DNA from: Bradyrhizobium japonicum USDA 6 | Lineage (GTDB): Bacteria > Pseudomonadota > Alphaproteobacteria > Rhizobiales > Xanthobacteraceae | Direction of reading: 5' to 3' | DNA: 64,000 bases | Assembly (NCBI RefSeq): GCF_000284375.1 | Contig: NC_017249.1 | Coordinates: 3,388,001 to 3,452,000 of the forward strand | Made by a program: the position numbers and the translations under genes | The notes under the pieces: generated by a model | What the model was told of the DNA's origin: nothing | What the model saw: the letters and a program-made list of their open reading frames with translations, nothing else | The model's database searches: none | Shown: positions 51,639 through 60,717 of the stretch, in pieces | How the letters are laid out: each line of letters starts with the position of its first letter | Position numbering within the stretch: position 1 is the stretch's first letter

Positions 51639-52166
51639 TTAGCTCTCGGTGCCAGGTTCGGTCGACTGGCTGATCGCGCGTTCCCGAAGCGCTGCCATCA
51701 GTTGAGGATCGGCCAGAAGTTTTTTCAGCTGGTCCTCGGCGGCTACCTTGCCATCCATGTAGCGCAGCAGGTTGGCAAGTTGTTCGCGCGCCTCGAGCAG
51801 CTTGGCTGTAGCCGGCACCTGGCGGGCGACGGCCACGGGAGTGAAGTCGGCCATCTTGTTGAAGCGCAGATTGACCGAAAGTTTTTCGTCTGATCCGTCG
51901 CTGAGACGATTGGCGACACGCGCCGTCACGCCGGGCTGGATTGCCGCCATGCGGCTGTCGAAATTGTCCATGTCAAACTCGAGGAATTTGCGCTCCTCGA
52001 CCTTGGTCTTCTCGACGCCCGGGTTATTGCCGGAAAGGTCGGAGAGGACGCCCATGACGAACGGCAGTTCGATCAGCCGCTCGGCGTCGTAAGGATCTTC
52101 GTATGTGATGTGCACGCGTGGTGCGCGATTTCGACGAATGAATTTTTGACCGCTATCTGTAGCCAT
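51639..52166 (-). CDS. tssB: T6SS sheath small subunit TssB
   Basis: A 175-residue sheath protein. The segments RAPRVHITYEDPYDAERLIE, LPFVMGVLSDLSG and FLEFDMDNFDSRMAAIQPGV are diagnostic. It forms the helical sheath with TssC, encoded next to it. It lies 127 bp after the tssA stop; this gap is large enough for a promoter, though none was identified. Confidence 0.96.
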   Translation of the reverse strand: MATDSGQKFIRRNRAPRVHITYEDPYDAERLIELPFVMGVLSDLSGNNPGVEKTKVEERKFLEFDMDNFDSRMAAIQPGVTARVANRLSDGSDEKLSVNLRFNKMADFTPVAVARQVPATAKLLEAREQLANLLRYMDGKVAAEDQLKKLLADPQLMAALRERAISQSTEPGTES

Positions 52167-52293
52167 GGTTCCCTCACTACGAAATCGCTTTAGACGTCGA
52201 ATTTGCGCGACGCAGATCGGCTAGGGGACTTCAAGTTGCTGCGGTCGGCAAACATCCTTGTGTCCATTTAGTGCCCTCGAGCGAAAGCTGGGT

Positions 52294-53607
52294 TCAATGC
52301 GATCCGTCGATTGTTTTAAGGACTCCCTCAGGAAGAACATCATCCAAAAGGCTGAGAAAATCTCGTTGCGCGAGGTCGCGCGCACGATCTACCAAAAAGG
52401 GGACGGGGCTGGACGGCTCTGCGGTTCGGAAAAACGACGCCACCTTCGCCAGCAGACCCAAGGCTTGCGCTCTGCTTTCCACTGAAAATACAATATCTTG
52501 AGTGTGGTTCTCGGCCGTCGATGAGAGCGACGTGGCGAGTTCCGCCATCCGTTCGATCGGCAGGTCGAAGACCTTGTTGCGCCCGATGTTGATCGCAGCG
52601 CTCTCCACGTGCGCAGGCACCAGCATCCGCATGACTTCGATAAATGACTTGCCGACCATCTCCTGCGCTTGACGCACCAGCAACAGTGCCGGGTTGGATG
52701 GTTCCATTCGGGCAAAATAGTCTGCCGCCGCTGCAAGCGCTGCAGATGCCTGTGCGGATGAAGTCACCACCCCGGTCGTGTCTGACGGCGCCTGTGTATC
52801 GACAGGACCGACATCTTCCGCGGTTGCGGCGATCGCGGCCGGATCGCGCGACGCGACAAGACCCGCAAGCCAGGCAGCCATGCCGTTAACCAAGCCGGAG
52901 AGCCTGTCGAGGCTGATCGGTTGCCCCGCGTTCAACTTCTCGTGCCAGGTCTGCTTGATACCCGCGATTTCAGCAGCAACCGCAGAGCACCGCCCGCTGG
53001 CTGCCTTGAGAGTGTCGAGATCTGTCTCGCTGACGATGCGCTCGATGGCTGCCAGATCAGGCCCGTCTGCGTCGGCGTCGCCGGCGGGAATTTCGCCGTG
53101 AGCGATTTGATAGGCACGGTAGTTGAGGTTGCCGTGTCTGCGGTTCTCGATCAGGGGAAGGAACTGGAGCGGGTTGATCACGGTCGGGAACACGTCGATT
53201 GCCTCGACCGTGACGGCGCGAAGTGCGTAGTCGCCGTCCTCGCCCTTCGGATGCACCGCTTCCCACTGTTCGCGCAGCAGCAGGTTGGTCGCCTTCAGGC
53301 AGCAGAGAAAGCCGTCGAGATCGCGGTTGAGGATTGAAAACTTGGCCAGCAGCAGGTTCAGACGTAGATCGCGGGTACGCGCCAGAATGGGCTGCGCGGC
53401 GGCAAACTGGCCGGCAAAATCGACTGCCTTTGGATCGAAGCGTCCACGCTCTCCGTTGGCATTGACGACCTCGAAGAAAGACATCGGTAGCAGCGATTCC
53501 GCACCTGCGAAGAAGTTCAGATATTGGACGTCTCCGATGGCGTCGAGATCCGGCCCGCAGGGATCGTCAGCGGCAATGGGCTGCGTCAGGGAGGCGACAT
53601 CAAGCAT
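52294..53607 (-). CDS. tssA: T6SS assembly cap protein TssA
   Basis: A protein of about 437 residues. The ImpA-type N-terminal domain begins SLTQPIAADDPCGPDLDA and includes LRLNLLLAKFSILNRDLDGF and WEAVHPKGEDGDY. The C-terminal part has two related segments (PSNPALLLVRQAQEMVGKSF and PSSPVPFLVDRARDLAQRDF), so the SxPxxxLxRA motif of the TssA C-terminus is repeated. ATG 53607 is chosen; ATG 53622 is an alternative. It is the first gene of the minus-strand operon and is divergent from vgrG. Confidence 0.92.
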   Translation of the reverse strand: MLDVASLTQPIAADDPCGPDLDAIGDVQYLNFFAGAESLLPMSFFEVVNANGERGRFDPKAVDFAGQFAAAQPILARTRDLRLNLLLAKFSILNRDLDGFLCCLKATNLLLREQWEAVHPKGEDGDYALRAVTVEAIDVFPTVINPLQFLPLIENRRHGNLNYRAYQIAHGEIPAGDADADGPDLAAIERIVSETDLDTLKAASGRCSAVAAEIAGIKQTWHEKLNAGQPISLDRLSGLVNGMAAWLAGLVASRDPAAIAATAEDVGPVDTQAPSDTTGVVTSSAQASAALAAAADYFARMEPSNPALLLVRQAQEMVGKSFIEVMRMLVPAHVESAAINIGRNKVFDLPIERMAELATSLSSTAENHTQDIVFSVESRAQALGLLAKVASFFRTAEPSSPVPFLVDRARDLAQRDFLSLLDDVLPEGVLKTIDGSH

Positions 53608-53956
53608 ATGCGGGCCGTCCATCTGCTCGATCACGGCCCCGCTGCCGAGCCCGTGGCGACTAGGGGATCGCGCGGGGGGCATGATCCGAATCTATACCTA
53701 TGGGTCAGATGCCTGCCGACCTTGGTTCATTCCCGAAGATCATGCCATTTTCGCGTGAACCGGCAAGCTCTTGGAGCCGACTACTTGATGGCCCGAGGTG
53801 GTTCTTTGACGGCCGTTGCGGACCGTCAGGAAGCCCAGCCCTGGGGCGGGCTTGCCGGCACAGCCGGTGGCGCGCAGGATTTCCGTCGTTCTTGCATAAC
53901 GTCTGATCAGCTTTTTGCAGCGGGTCATTCGATCGAAGGAGGGAGTTTAAGCCCAC
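53608..53956. promoter_or_regulatory. Divergent promoter region tssA / vgrG
   Basis: A 349-bp gap from which both T6SS operons must be read. AAGGAGGGAG near 53937 is the vgrG ribosome site. A GACGG-N10-CCGTC dyad at about 53806-53827 could bind a regulator. No good sigma-54 (TGGCAC-N5-TTGC) match was found on either strand by eye. Confidence 0.5.
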
Positions 53957-55825
53957 ATGGGCCAGCTTACTCAGGATACCCGCCTCTGCGAACTCAAGAC
54001 GCCTCTTGGCAAGGACGTTTTGGTTTTTGCCGGATTCGAAGGCTCGGAAGGTCTCAGCGAACTGTTCGAGTATCGCATCGAGTGTCTCAGTGAGGATGCC
54101 GACCTCGACTTCGACCGCGCTATCGGTCAGCAGTGCACGCTGACCATAAAGCTGCATGAAAAGGAGCGCGAGTTCAGCGGCATTCTGACGGAGGCCCAAT
54201 GGCTCGGGGTGAAGAACGACTATTTCAGCTACCGGATCGTGCTGAGGCCCTGGTTATGGCTGTTGTCGCGAACCACCGATTGCCGGATCTTTCAGGACAA
54301 GAAGGCACCCGACATCATCAAAGAGGTCTTCAACGAACGCGGCTTCACCGACTATGAATCCAAACTGACCGAAGAGGGTTCTTGTCCGAAGCTAGAATAT
54401 TGCGTTCAGTACCGCGAGACCGACATGAACTTCGTGTGCCGGCTGATGGAGCAGCATGGCATCTACTACTTCTTCAAGCATGAGGGCGGCAAGCACACGC
54501 TGGTGTTGGCGGACTCCAAATCGTCGCACAGTCCGATCAAAGGTCTTGCTACGATTCCCTACATCCCGCTCGCGGGTGCCGACCGGCGAGGCGAGCAGCA
54601 CGTCTATGAATGGGTATCGGAACGACGATTTCGTACCGGCAAGATCGAACTTAACGATTACAATTATCAGAAGCCCAACGCTCAGATGATCAGCGATGCC
54701 AAGGGCTCCGAGCATTACACTCGGTCGGAGATGGAGTTTTACGACTATCCCGGGAAGTTCAAGGAGAAATCCGATGGCGAGCGCTACGCGAAGATCCAGC
54801 TCCAGGCAGAGCAAGCGATGGATCGGCGTCGCCGCGGCAATGGCGACGCCGTCAACCTGTTCCCCGGTGGGCTGACGAAGCTCGAAAAGCACTCCAAGGA
54901 CTCGCAGAACGTCGAATACCTCGTGGTGCGAGCTGTGCACTCGTTCTCGATCGAATCCTATCGCACCGGCGGTCCGAGCGACGCAGGGCAGCACGTCTAT
55001 TTCGGCAGCTACGAGTTCTTGCCGAGCGACCGGCCGTTTCGAGCGCTGATGATGACGCCGAAGCCAAGAATCAACGGTGTCCAGACGGCCAAGGTGGTGA
55101 CCAAAGACGATAATTCGAGCGAGGAAATCGACGTCGAATCTCTGGGCGAAATCTATGTCCGCTTTTTCTGGGATCGGAAGAAGAAGCGGTCGTGCCGGTT
55201 GCGCGTGGCTCAGGTCTGGTCTGGCAAGCGCTGGGGCGGTCAGATCATCCCGCGCGTCGGACAGGAAGTCGTTATCGAATTCCTGGAGGGGGATCCGGAC
55301 CGGCCCCTGGTGATCGGCACCGTTTACAACGACGAGTACAAGCTGCCCTACGATCTGCCGTCGAAGAAGACGATTGCAGGATTGAAGTCGGACTCCACCA
55401 AAGGTGGCGGCGGCTTCAACGAGTGGAGCTTCGAGGACAAGAAGGGGTCCGAGAAGATCACGGTGCATGCCGAGAAGGACCACGACGTAACGGTCCGCGA
55501 CACCGAGACACGTACCATCGGCGAGGCCGCATTTGGCGGCGACACGCGCAGCACCACGCTCAAGAACGGCAATGATAAACTCGATATCCAGTTGGGTGGT
55601 CAGCACATCACTTTGGCCATGGACCAGTCTGTCAATGCAGGCGTCAGCATCACGCTCATGGCCAATGCCAACATCACCCTACAGGTGGGTCCTAGTCAGA
55701 TCATTCTGACCCCGGCGGGCATCGTCATCAACGCGCCGACGATCGCCATGACGGCGCAGGCCGGTATGGCGCTTGCTGCCGGTGGTCCGCTGGTCGCCCA
55801 CGGTACTCCAACCCTTGTTGGTTGA
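53957..55825 (+). CDS. vgrG: T6SS spike protein VgrG (TssI)
   Basis: A 622-residue trimeric spike: gp27-like domain (about 1-380; LSELFEYRIECLSED, QYRETDMNFVCRLMEQHGIY), gp5 OB-fold (about 390-460; WDRKKKRSCRLRVAQVWSGK, GDPDRPLVIGTVYN) and a C-terminal beta-helix needle rich in VTLTLM-like repeats (ITLMANANITLQVGPSQIIL). It ends HGTPTLVG with no added effector domain, so it is a structural rather than evolved VgrG. It starts the plus-strand operon. No PAAR gene follows. Confidence 0.96.
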   Translation: MGQLTQDTRLCELKTPLGKDVLVFAGFEGSEGLSELFEYRIECLSEDADLDFDRAIGQQCTLTIKLHEKEREFSGILTEAQWLGVKNDYFSYRIVLRPWLWLLSRTTDCRIFQDKKAPDIIKEVFNERGFTDYESKLTEEGSCPKLEYCVQYRETDMNFVCRLMEQHGIYYFFKHEGGKHTLVLADSKSSHSPIKGLATIPYIPLAGADRRGEQHVYEWVSERRFRTGKIELNDYNYQKPNAQMISDAKGSEHYTRSEMEFYDYPGKFKEKSDGERYAKIQLQAEQAMDRRRRGNGDAVNLFPGGLTKLEKHSKDSQNVEYLVVRAVHSFSIESYRTGGPSDAGQHVYFGSYEFLPSDRPFRALMMTPKPRINGVQTAKVVTKDDNSSEEIDVESLGEIYVRFFWDRKKKRSCRLRVAQVWSGKRWGGQIIPRVGQEVVIEFLEGDPDRPLVIGTVYNDEYKLPYDLPSKKTIAGLKSDSTKGGGGFNEWSFEDKKGSEKITVHAEKDHDVTVRDTETRTIGEAAFGGDTRSTTLKNGNDKLDIQLGGQHITLAMDQSVNAGVSITLMANANITLQVGPSQIILTPAGIVINAPTIAMTAQAGMALAAGGPLVAHGTPTLVG

Positions 55826-55830
55826 CGGTC

Positions 55831-56394
55831 ATGGGACAAGTTCGGTTCGGTACGGTTCAGGATCTGTTTCAGGCCTATCCCTTGGCGCGTTATGATGTCG
55901 GCAAAGCCGACGTTGACAAGCCTTCGCTGGACTTCCTTCAGGAGGCCGCCGATGCGCGGAATTGGCACCCGGCCGTGTCTTACTGTGCCTATCTGCTTCC
56001 CAGGCGCGTAGCAGTTGCCTGGGGATGTCGCTCTCTGCGACTGATGTTCGACCATTTCGACGCCAGCGATACCAGGTCGCTCAATATTGTGGAGACCTGG
56101 GTCCGGCAGCCGGACGAGCAGTCCCGGAACAAGGCGCTGGCTGTCGGCAATGCCAATGATCCTGAGCAGCCGGCGACATGGCTGGCGCTGGCGGCCGGCT
56201 GGTCCGGCGGAAGCGTGGTTCCCCCGGAATTTGCGCCTGTGGAAGCTAAGCCAGATCAGGCCGCGCGGGCGGTGCGTGCAGCACTGCTGATCGGCCTCTG
56301 CCGGCTCCCCCGTGACTCCCGGGACCGGATAATGACGTCATGCCTAGAGGATGGTATTCAATTGGCACGCGGCGAACCGCGCCCTCCGCGCTAA
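55831..56394 (+). CDS. DUF6931-like protein, T6SS-linked
   Basis: A 187-residue soluble protein. Segments LQEAADARNWHPAVSYCAYL, WVRQPDEQSRNKALAVGNAN and PATWLALAAGWSGGS match what I recall of the DUF6931 family, small helical proteins coded next to VgrG in rhizobial T6SS loci. ATG 55831 is used; a TTG nine bases earlier overlaps the vgrG stop. Its place right after vgrG suggests an adaptor or chaperone for spike loading; this is inferred from position only. Confidence 0.75.
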   Translation: MGQVRFGTVQDLFQAYPLARYDVGKADVDKPSLDFLQEAADARNWHPAVSYCAYLLPRRVAVAWGCRSLRLMFDHFDASDTRSLNIVETWVRQPDEQSRNKALAVGNANDPEQPATWLALAAGWSGGSVVPPEFAPVEAKPDQAARAVRAALLIGLCRLPRDSRDRIMTSCLEDGIQLARGEPRPPR

Positions 56395-56406
56395 CGAGAC
56401 GATGTG

Positions 56407-57765
56407 ATGGTGCTTCGCTTTAATATCGAGAACGAACCGAACCTTCCGGATGGCGGACCTGTGTCGTTTACGGTCACCGGCAGGCGTTCAGTCGATATTG
56501 GCCGGGACCGTCACCTCGACTGGACGCTGCCGGATCCGGCGCGGACGATTTCCGGAAAGCATTGCGAAGTGCACTTTCGCGACGGTGGCTATTGGCTACA
56601 CGACGTTTCGACCAACGGCACCTTCCTCAATGGTGCCGACCAGCGCATGCGGGGGCCGCACCGCTTGCGCGACGGTGACCGACTCACGATCGGCCACTAC
56701 ATCATCGGAGTTTCGCTGGAGAACGAGGCTGGCGGACGCAGCCCAAACCCTGAGCCGCAACTGCGCGAACCCTCGGTCCAGCGGCATGCCGACTACGGAG
56801 AGCTTTGGGCAGCCGATCGTGACATTCCGCCGCCGATCGATCCGCAACTGTTGAAGAAGCCACGCGAGGCTGCGCGGCCCGTCAATCCGGGGTTCCTGGA
56901 TTGGGCGGCGAGCGTCCCGGCACCGGGTGTAGACCCGTTCCGACGGTCACAGCCGGCGTCTCCGCACCAACCGTCCGAGCAGGACGACGACATGAACTGG
57001 GCAGCCGGTCCAGCCAGCGCGCCGAAACCGCAAGTCGAGCGCCCCCCCATCATGCCGACCCCGCGCCGGCCGTCGGTATGGACCGATGATGAACCAGCCG
57101 CTGCCCAGCCGCCAGCATCGCCATCGCGCCCGGCGCAAGCGGCAGACGAGGGACCTGTCACGGCCAAGCCAGTCGGCGGTACCGAGTTCGCGCGACTGGT
57201 GGCGCGCGCTGCAGGATTGCCGGACAATTTCTTTGCCAGCAGGTCCGATGCCGAACTCGCCGAACAGCTTGGCGTCATCTTGCGTATGACCGTGGATAAT
57301 CTGATGGCGCTGCTTCAGGCGCGGACGCAAGCCAAGCAGCTGACCCGTAGCACCAGCCAAACCACCGTCCAAGCCCTTGAGAATAATCCGCTGAAGTTCT
57401 CGCCGAGCTCGGAAGAAGCGATGCGCATTCTCTTTGGGCCGCCGACGCGCAGCTACCTCGACGCACAGCGCGCCTTTGCACAGGGCTTCAGTGATCTCAA
57501 GTCACATCAGTTGAAGACCTACATGGCGATGCAGCATGCTGTCCATGAGCTGATTGCGGGCATAGATCCGACGCTGATGGCGCGCGAGCTCGAGCTTCAG
57601 CGTGGCGCAAGCTCCTGGCTCGGCACGAACAAGGGAAAACTCTGGGACGAGTTCTTGACGCGCTGGAAGGCGCATCTCGGCCGCGACAACAGCGCGCCGA
57701 TCGAAACCTTTATGTTGCATTTCTCGAACTATTACGACCGCGGCGACAAGCCCGGTTCAAAGTAA
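56407..57765 (+). CDS. tagH: T6SS FHA-domain protein (TagH/Fha)
   Basis: A 452-residue scaffold. The N-terminal FHA domain (about 25-95) keeps the phosphothreonine-binding residues (GRDRHLDW, ISGKHCEVHF, DVSTNGTFLNG). A long Pro-rich disordered middle (about 110-255) leads to a C-terminal TagH domain (ARLVARAAGLPDNF, SPSSEEAMRILFGP, YDRGDKP). In Agrobacterium, Fha links the PpkA kinase and TssL phosphorylation; no PpkA or PppA is seen here, but they may lie beyond the window. An upstream GTG adds one residue. Confidence 0.92.
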   Translation: MVLRFNIENEPNLPDGGPVSFTVTGRRSVDIGRDRHLDWTLPDPARTISGKHCEVHFRDGGYWLHDVSTNGTFLNGADQRMRGPHRLRDGDRLTIGHYIIGVSLENEAGGRSPNPEPQLREPSVQRHADYGELWAADRDIPPPIDPQLLKKPREAARPVNPGFLDWAASVPAPGVDPFRRSQPASPHQPSEQDDDMNWAAGPASAPKPQVERPPIMPTPRRPSVWTDDEPAAAQPPASPSRPAQAADEGPVTAKPVGGTEFARLVARAAGLPDNFFASRSDAELAEQLGVILRMTVDNLMALLQARTQAKQLTRSTSQTTVQALENNPLKFSPSSEEAMRILFGPPTRSYLDAQRAFAQGFSDLKSHQLKTYMAMQHAVHELIAGIDPTLMARELELQRGASSWLGTNKGKLWDEFLTRWKAHLGRDNSAPIETFMLHFSNYYDRGDKPGSK

Positions 57766-57813
57766 ACTATCGGCGACCACGCGGCTGCCGACAATTTCTA
57801 AGTGGATGTAGGA

Positions 57814-59151
57814 ATGTCTTGGTACAGCAAAGTTTTCTGGTCGGAAGGTCTATTTCTGCGGCCGCATCATCTGCAGCAGAACGACCGCTACATCGAACAC
57901 TTGCTGGAAAAGCGCGTTCGCTACACGACCCCATACCCGTGGGGCTTTGCCCAGCTAGAGATCGACAAGGATCTTACCGAACAGAGCAAGTTCGCGGTGC
58001 GCAATGCGTCCGGTGTCATGCCGGACGGTACGCCGTTCGATATCCCCGCGGACAGCCAAATTCCCGAAGCGATCGATGTGCCGGAGACGGCCGCAGGCCA
58101 GGTCGTCTGGCTGATGATGCCGGTCGCGGCGCCAAACACCCGCGAGGTCGACGAGGATCGCACCGACAGCGCCAGTCGTTATGTTCGTAGTTCGGAAACC
58201 TTCATTGACTCGACCTCTGCGCTACGCATCGAGGAAGAGATCGACATCGCTTATCCGCGCTTGTCGTTCGAACTGCGCAAGAGCAGCAAGCCCGGATACA
58301 TGGGGCTCGGCATCGCGCGCATTCTCGAGGTGCGCGACAAGAACATCCTGTTCGACGATAAGTTCGTGCCGCCGATGCTGATCTGCGCCGCGCATCCGAT
58401 CATCGATGGCTGGCTCAACCGCATCATCGGCTGGGTTGAGACTAAACTCGACGAGCTGGCGCGTTACGCGGTCGATCCGTCATCCGGCGGTGGGTTGCAG
58501 AGCGTCGACTATCTGGTCCTGCAAGTGCTGAACCGTACCATTCCGGTCCTGACTCATTTCCAGCGCTCCGGCAGCGTGCACCCCGAGCGCCTGTACGAGG
58601 AATTGCTGAGATTCGCGGGTGAACTTGCGACGTTTTCTACGGCGGAACGGCGGGCGCGCAACTATCCGGCTTACGATCACGACGATCTCGAGAACGTCTT
58701 CACACCCCTGGTGAGCGACATCCAGGACTTCTTGAGCGCGCGATTGGGCCGGCGGGCGATCCGCCTTGAGATCATCGAGCGCGCACAGAATGCGTTCGTA
58801 TCGCCGATCCGCGATCGAGCGCTATTCCGAAACGCGACCCTGGTGCTGGAGGTTGCCGCGCGGCGGCCGCTCGTGGAGATCCAGAACGATTTCCCGCACC
58901 TGTTCAAGGTCGGGCCGAACACCAAGATGAACGAGATCGTGCACGCAAACTTGCCGGGCCTGACCTTGGCGCATTTGCCGACGCCGCCGCCGCATATCCG
59001 GGCCATTACGGATCACGTCTATTTCTATCTCGACCGCAAGTCGCCGCTTTGGCCCGAGTTCAGCACGGCGGCCTCGATCGGAATGCATTTCTCCGGCGAC
59101 TGGCCGGAGCTTGAGCTGTATCTTTGGGCCATCCTGGAAGACAGGCCATGA
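57814..59151 (+). CDS. tssK: T6SS baseplate-membrane linker TssK
   Basis: A 445-residue protein with the classic N-terminus MSWYSKVFWSEGLFLRPHHL and segments PRLSFELRKSS, GYMGLGIARILEVRDKNILF and LTLAHLPTPPPHIRAI. TssK trimers connect baseplate wedges to TssL. The frame has a GTG 12 bases upstream, but ATG 57814 fits the family. Its stop overlaps the tssL start (ATGA). Confidence 0.95.
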   Translation: MSWYSKVFWSEGLFLRPHHLQQNDRYIEHLLEKRVRYTTPYPWGFAQLEIDKDLTEQSKFAVRNASGVMPDGTPFDIPADSQIPEAIDVPETAAGQVVWLMMPVAAPNTREVDEDRTDSASRYVRSSETFIDSTSALRIEEEIDIAYPRLSFELRKSSKPGYMGLGIARILEVRDKNILFDDKFVPPMLICAAHPIIDGWLNRIIGWVETKLDELARYAVDPSSGGGLQSVDYLVLQVLNRTIPVLTHFQRSGSVHPERLYEELLRFAGELATFSTAERRARNYPAYDHDDLENVFTPLVSDIQDFLSARLGRRAIRLEIIERAQNAFVSPIRDRALFRNATLVLEVAARRPLVEIQNDFPHLFKVGPNTKMNEIVHANLPGLTLAHLPTPPPHIRAITDHVYFYLDRKSPLWPEFSTAASIGMHFSGDWPELELYLWAILEDRP

Positions 59152-60674
59152 GCGACAGGGACAAGCCGGTCAATCCTTTCGGTCGGGGCGAACGGACGAT
59201 CATTCGTCCCAACCCCGGCGGGAAGTTGCCGCCGGCGCCGACCTCTCAGCCTCCGCCGGGCGAGGGGCCCGCGGCACGCCCAGGCTATTCGCCATCACCA
59301 GTACCCTCTCCCGGCGCGCCGGCGCCACCGTCATCATTTTCTCCTGTCCCGCAGGGCTCGAACTACGCCTCCGCGCCGGCCAGCCATCCCGCTGAGGAAT
59401 GGATATCGACACCCGCACAGGCCCAGGCGCAGCAGCCTATGCTACCGCCAGGACCGCCGCTGCGCGTCGACGATCTCGTCGCGCCAAATGCCAATCCAGT
59501 GATGCGTGCTGCGGGCCCGTTGCTGCAGCTGCTTGGTCGGTTGCGGGTGGCGCTCATGCGCGCGTCATTCGCGAGTTTGATGGAGCAGGTTGCAGACGCG
59601 ATCAAGTTCTTCGAGAAGGACATCCGTTCCGCGGGCATATCCGAGCACCAGGCCAACACAGCGAAATACATCCTGTGTGCCACTGCCGACGATATCGTGC
59701 AGCACATCCCAACCGAGGAGCGCCACGTCTGGACGCAATATTCGATGCTGAGCCGGTTCTTCGGCGAGCGTGTCGGCGGCGTCCGTTTCTTCGAGATCCT
59801 CGACCATTTGAAGGTTGATCCACTGGTCAACTATCCGGTCCTCGAACTCCAGCACGCCTGCCTTGCGCTTGGTTTTCAGGGCATTCACCGGACGTCAGGT
59901 GGCGGACTTGCGAACCTGCAGCTGATCCAGCGTAACCTTTATGAATTGCTGCGCCGGGTCCGGCCGAAGACGATGAGCGACCTGTCGCCCAACTGGCGCG
60001 GGCAGGCGCTGGCGGGGCGCCGGCAGCGTCTGCGCGTTCCGGTCTGGCTCGTCGCGGCCGTCGTCGCCGCGCTGCTGACCGGGTCCTATTTCGTCCTGCG
60101 GACGCTCCTCGCTGGCCGGTCAGAGAATGCTGCCGAGGTGGCGCTCGCGCTCCATCCAGCCGGCCCGATCGAGCTCAAGCGCCAGATCGTTGCACCACCG
60201 CCGCCGCCTCCACCTCCGCCGCCACCGGATCGCATCACCCAGTTGCAACGCATCCGCAATGCGCTCGCGAAGGAGAACACCGCCTGTGCCATGACGGCGG
60301 ACCAGACCCCGAGCTTCATCGTGATCAGGGTCTGCGATCTGGCGCTGTTCGCGTCGGGCCAGGCGACCATCCTCGACGGTTTCAAGCCGATCGCACTCCG
60401 CGTCGCAGCAACCCTCGACAAGGAGCCGGGACGGATTCGGGTCGTCGGCCATACCGACAGTTCGCCGATCCGCACAGTCCGCTTCCCGTCAAATTTCGAG
60501 TTGTCGGTCGAGCGTGCCAAGGCGGTAGCCGCGGCATTGAAGCCTGGCTTGACCGATGGCGCACGCGTCGACGTCGAGGGCAAAGGAGCAGATGCGCCAA
60601 TCGCCAGCAACACGACACCCGAGGGACGCGCCAAGAACCGGCGCGTCGAGATCTTTATCGAACGCAGCGAATAG
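59148..60674 (+). CDS. tssL: T6SS membrane protein TssL with C-terminal OmpA domain
   Basis: A 508-residue protein in four parts: Pro/Ser-rich disordered N-terminus (about 10-115), DotU/IcmH cytoplasmic domain (about 120-285; YILCATADDIVQHIPTEERH), one membrane helix (VWLVAAVVAALLTGSYFVLR, about 300-322), and after an 11-proline run a periplasmic OmpA-type peptidoglycan-binding domain (VVGHTDSSPIRTVRFPSNFE, AKNRRVEIFIERSE). This extended TssL anchors the T6SS in the cell wall directly, replacing TagL and possibly helping in the absence of TssJ. Start overlaps the tssK stop. Confidence 0.95.
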   Translation: MSDRDKPVNPFGRGERTIIRPNPGGKLPPAPTSQPPPGEGPAARPGYSPSPVPSPGAPAPPSSFSPVPQGSNYASAPASHPAEEWISTPAQAQAQQPMLPPGPPLRVDDLVAPNANPVMRAAGPLLQLLGRLRVALMRASFASLMEQVADAIKFFEKDIRSAGISEHQANTAKYILCATADDIVQHIPTEERHVWTQYSMLSRFFGERVGGVRFFEILDHLKVDPLVNYPVLELQHACLALGFQGIHRTSGGGLANLQLIQRNLYELLRRVRPKTMSDLSPNWRGQALAGRRQRLRVPVWLVAAVVAALLTGSYFVLRTLLAGRSENAAEVALALHPAGPIELKRQIVAPPPPPPPPPPPDRITQLQRIRNALAKENTACAMTADQTPSFIVIRVCDLALFASGQATILDGFKPIALRVAATLDKEPGRIRVVGHTDSSPIRTVRFPSNFELSVERAKAVAAALKPGLTDGARVDVEGKGADAPIASNTTPEGRAKNRRVEIFIERSE

Positions 60675-60717
60675 GCAGATACCGCCGGGTCAGGTGGTTT
60701 GCGACAGGTACGGTTAG

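Noticed and set aside
53608..53956. Sigma-54 promoter for the T6SS operons
   Set aside because: No sequence with both the GG and GC elements at correct spacing was found by eye.
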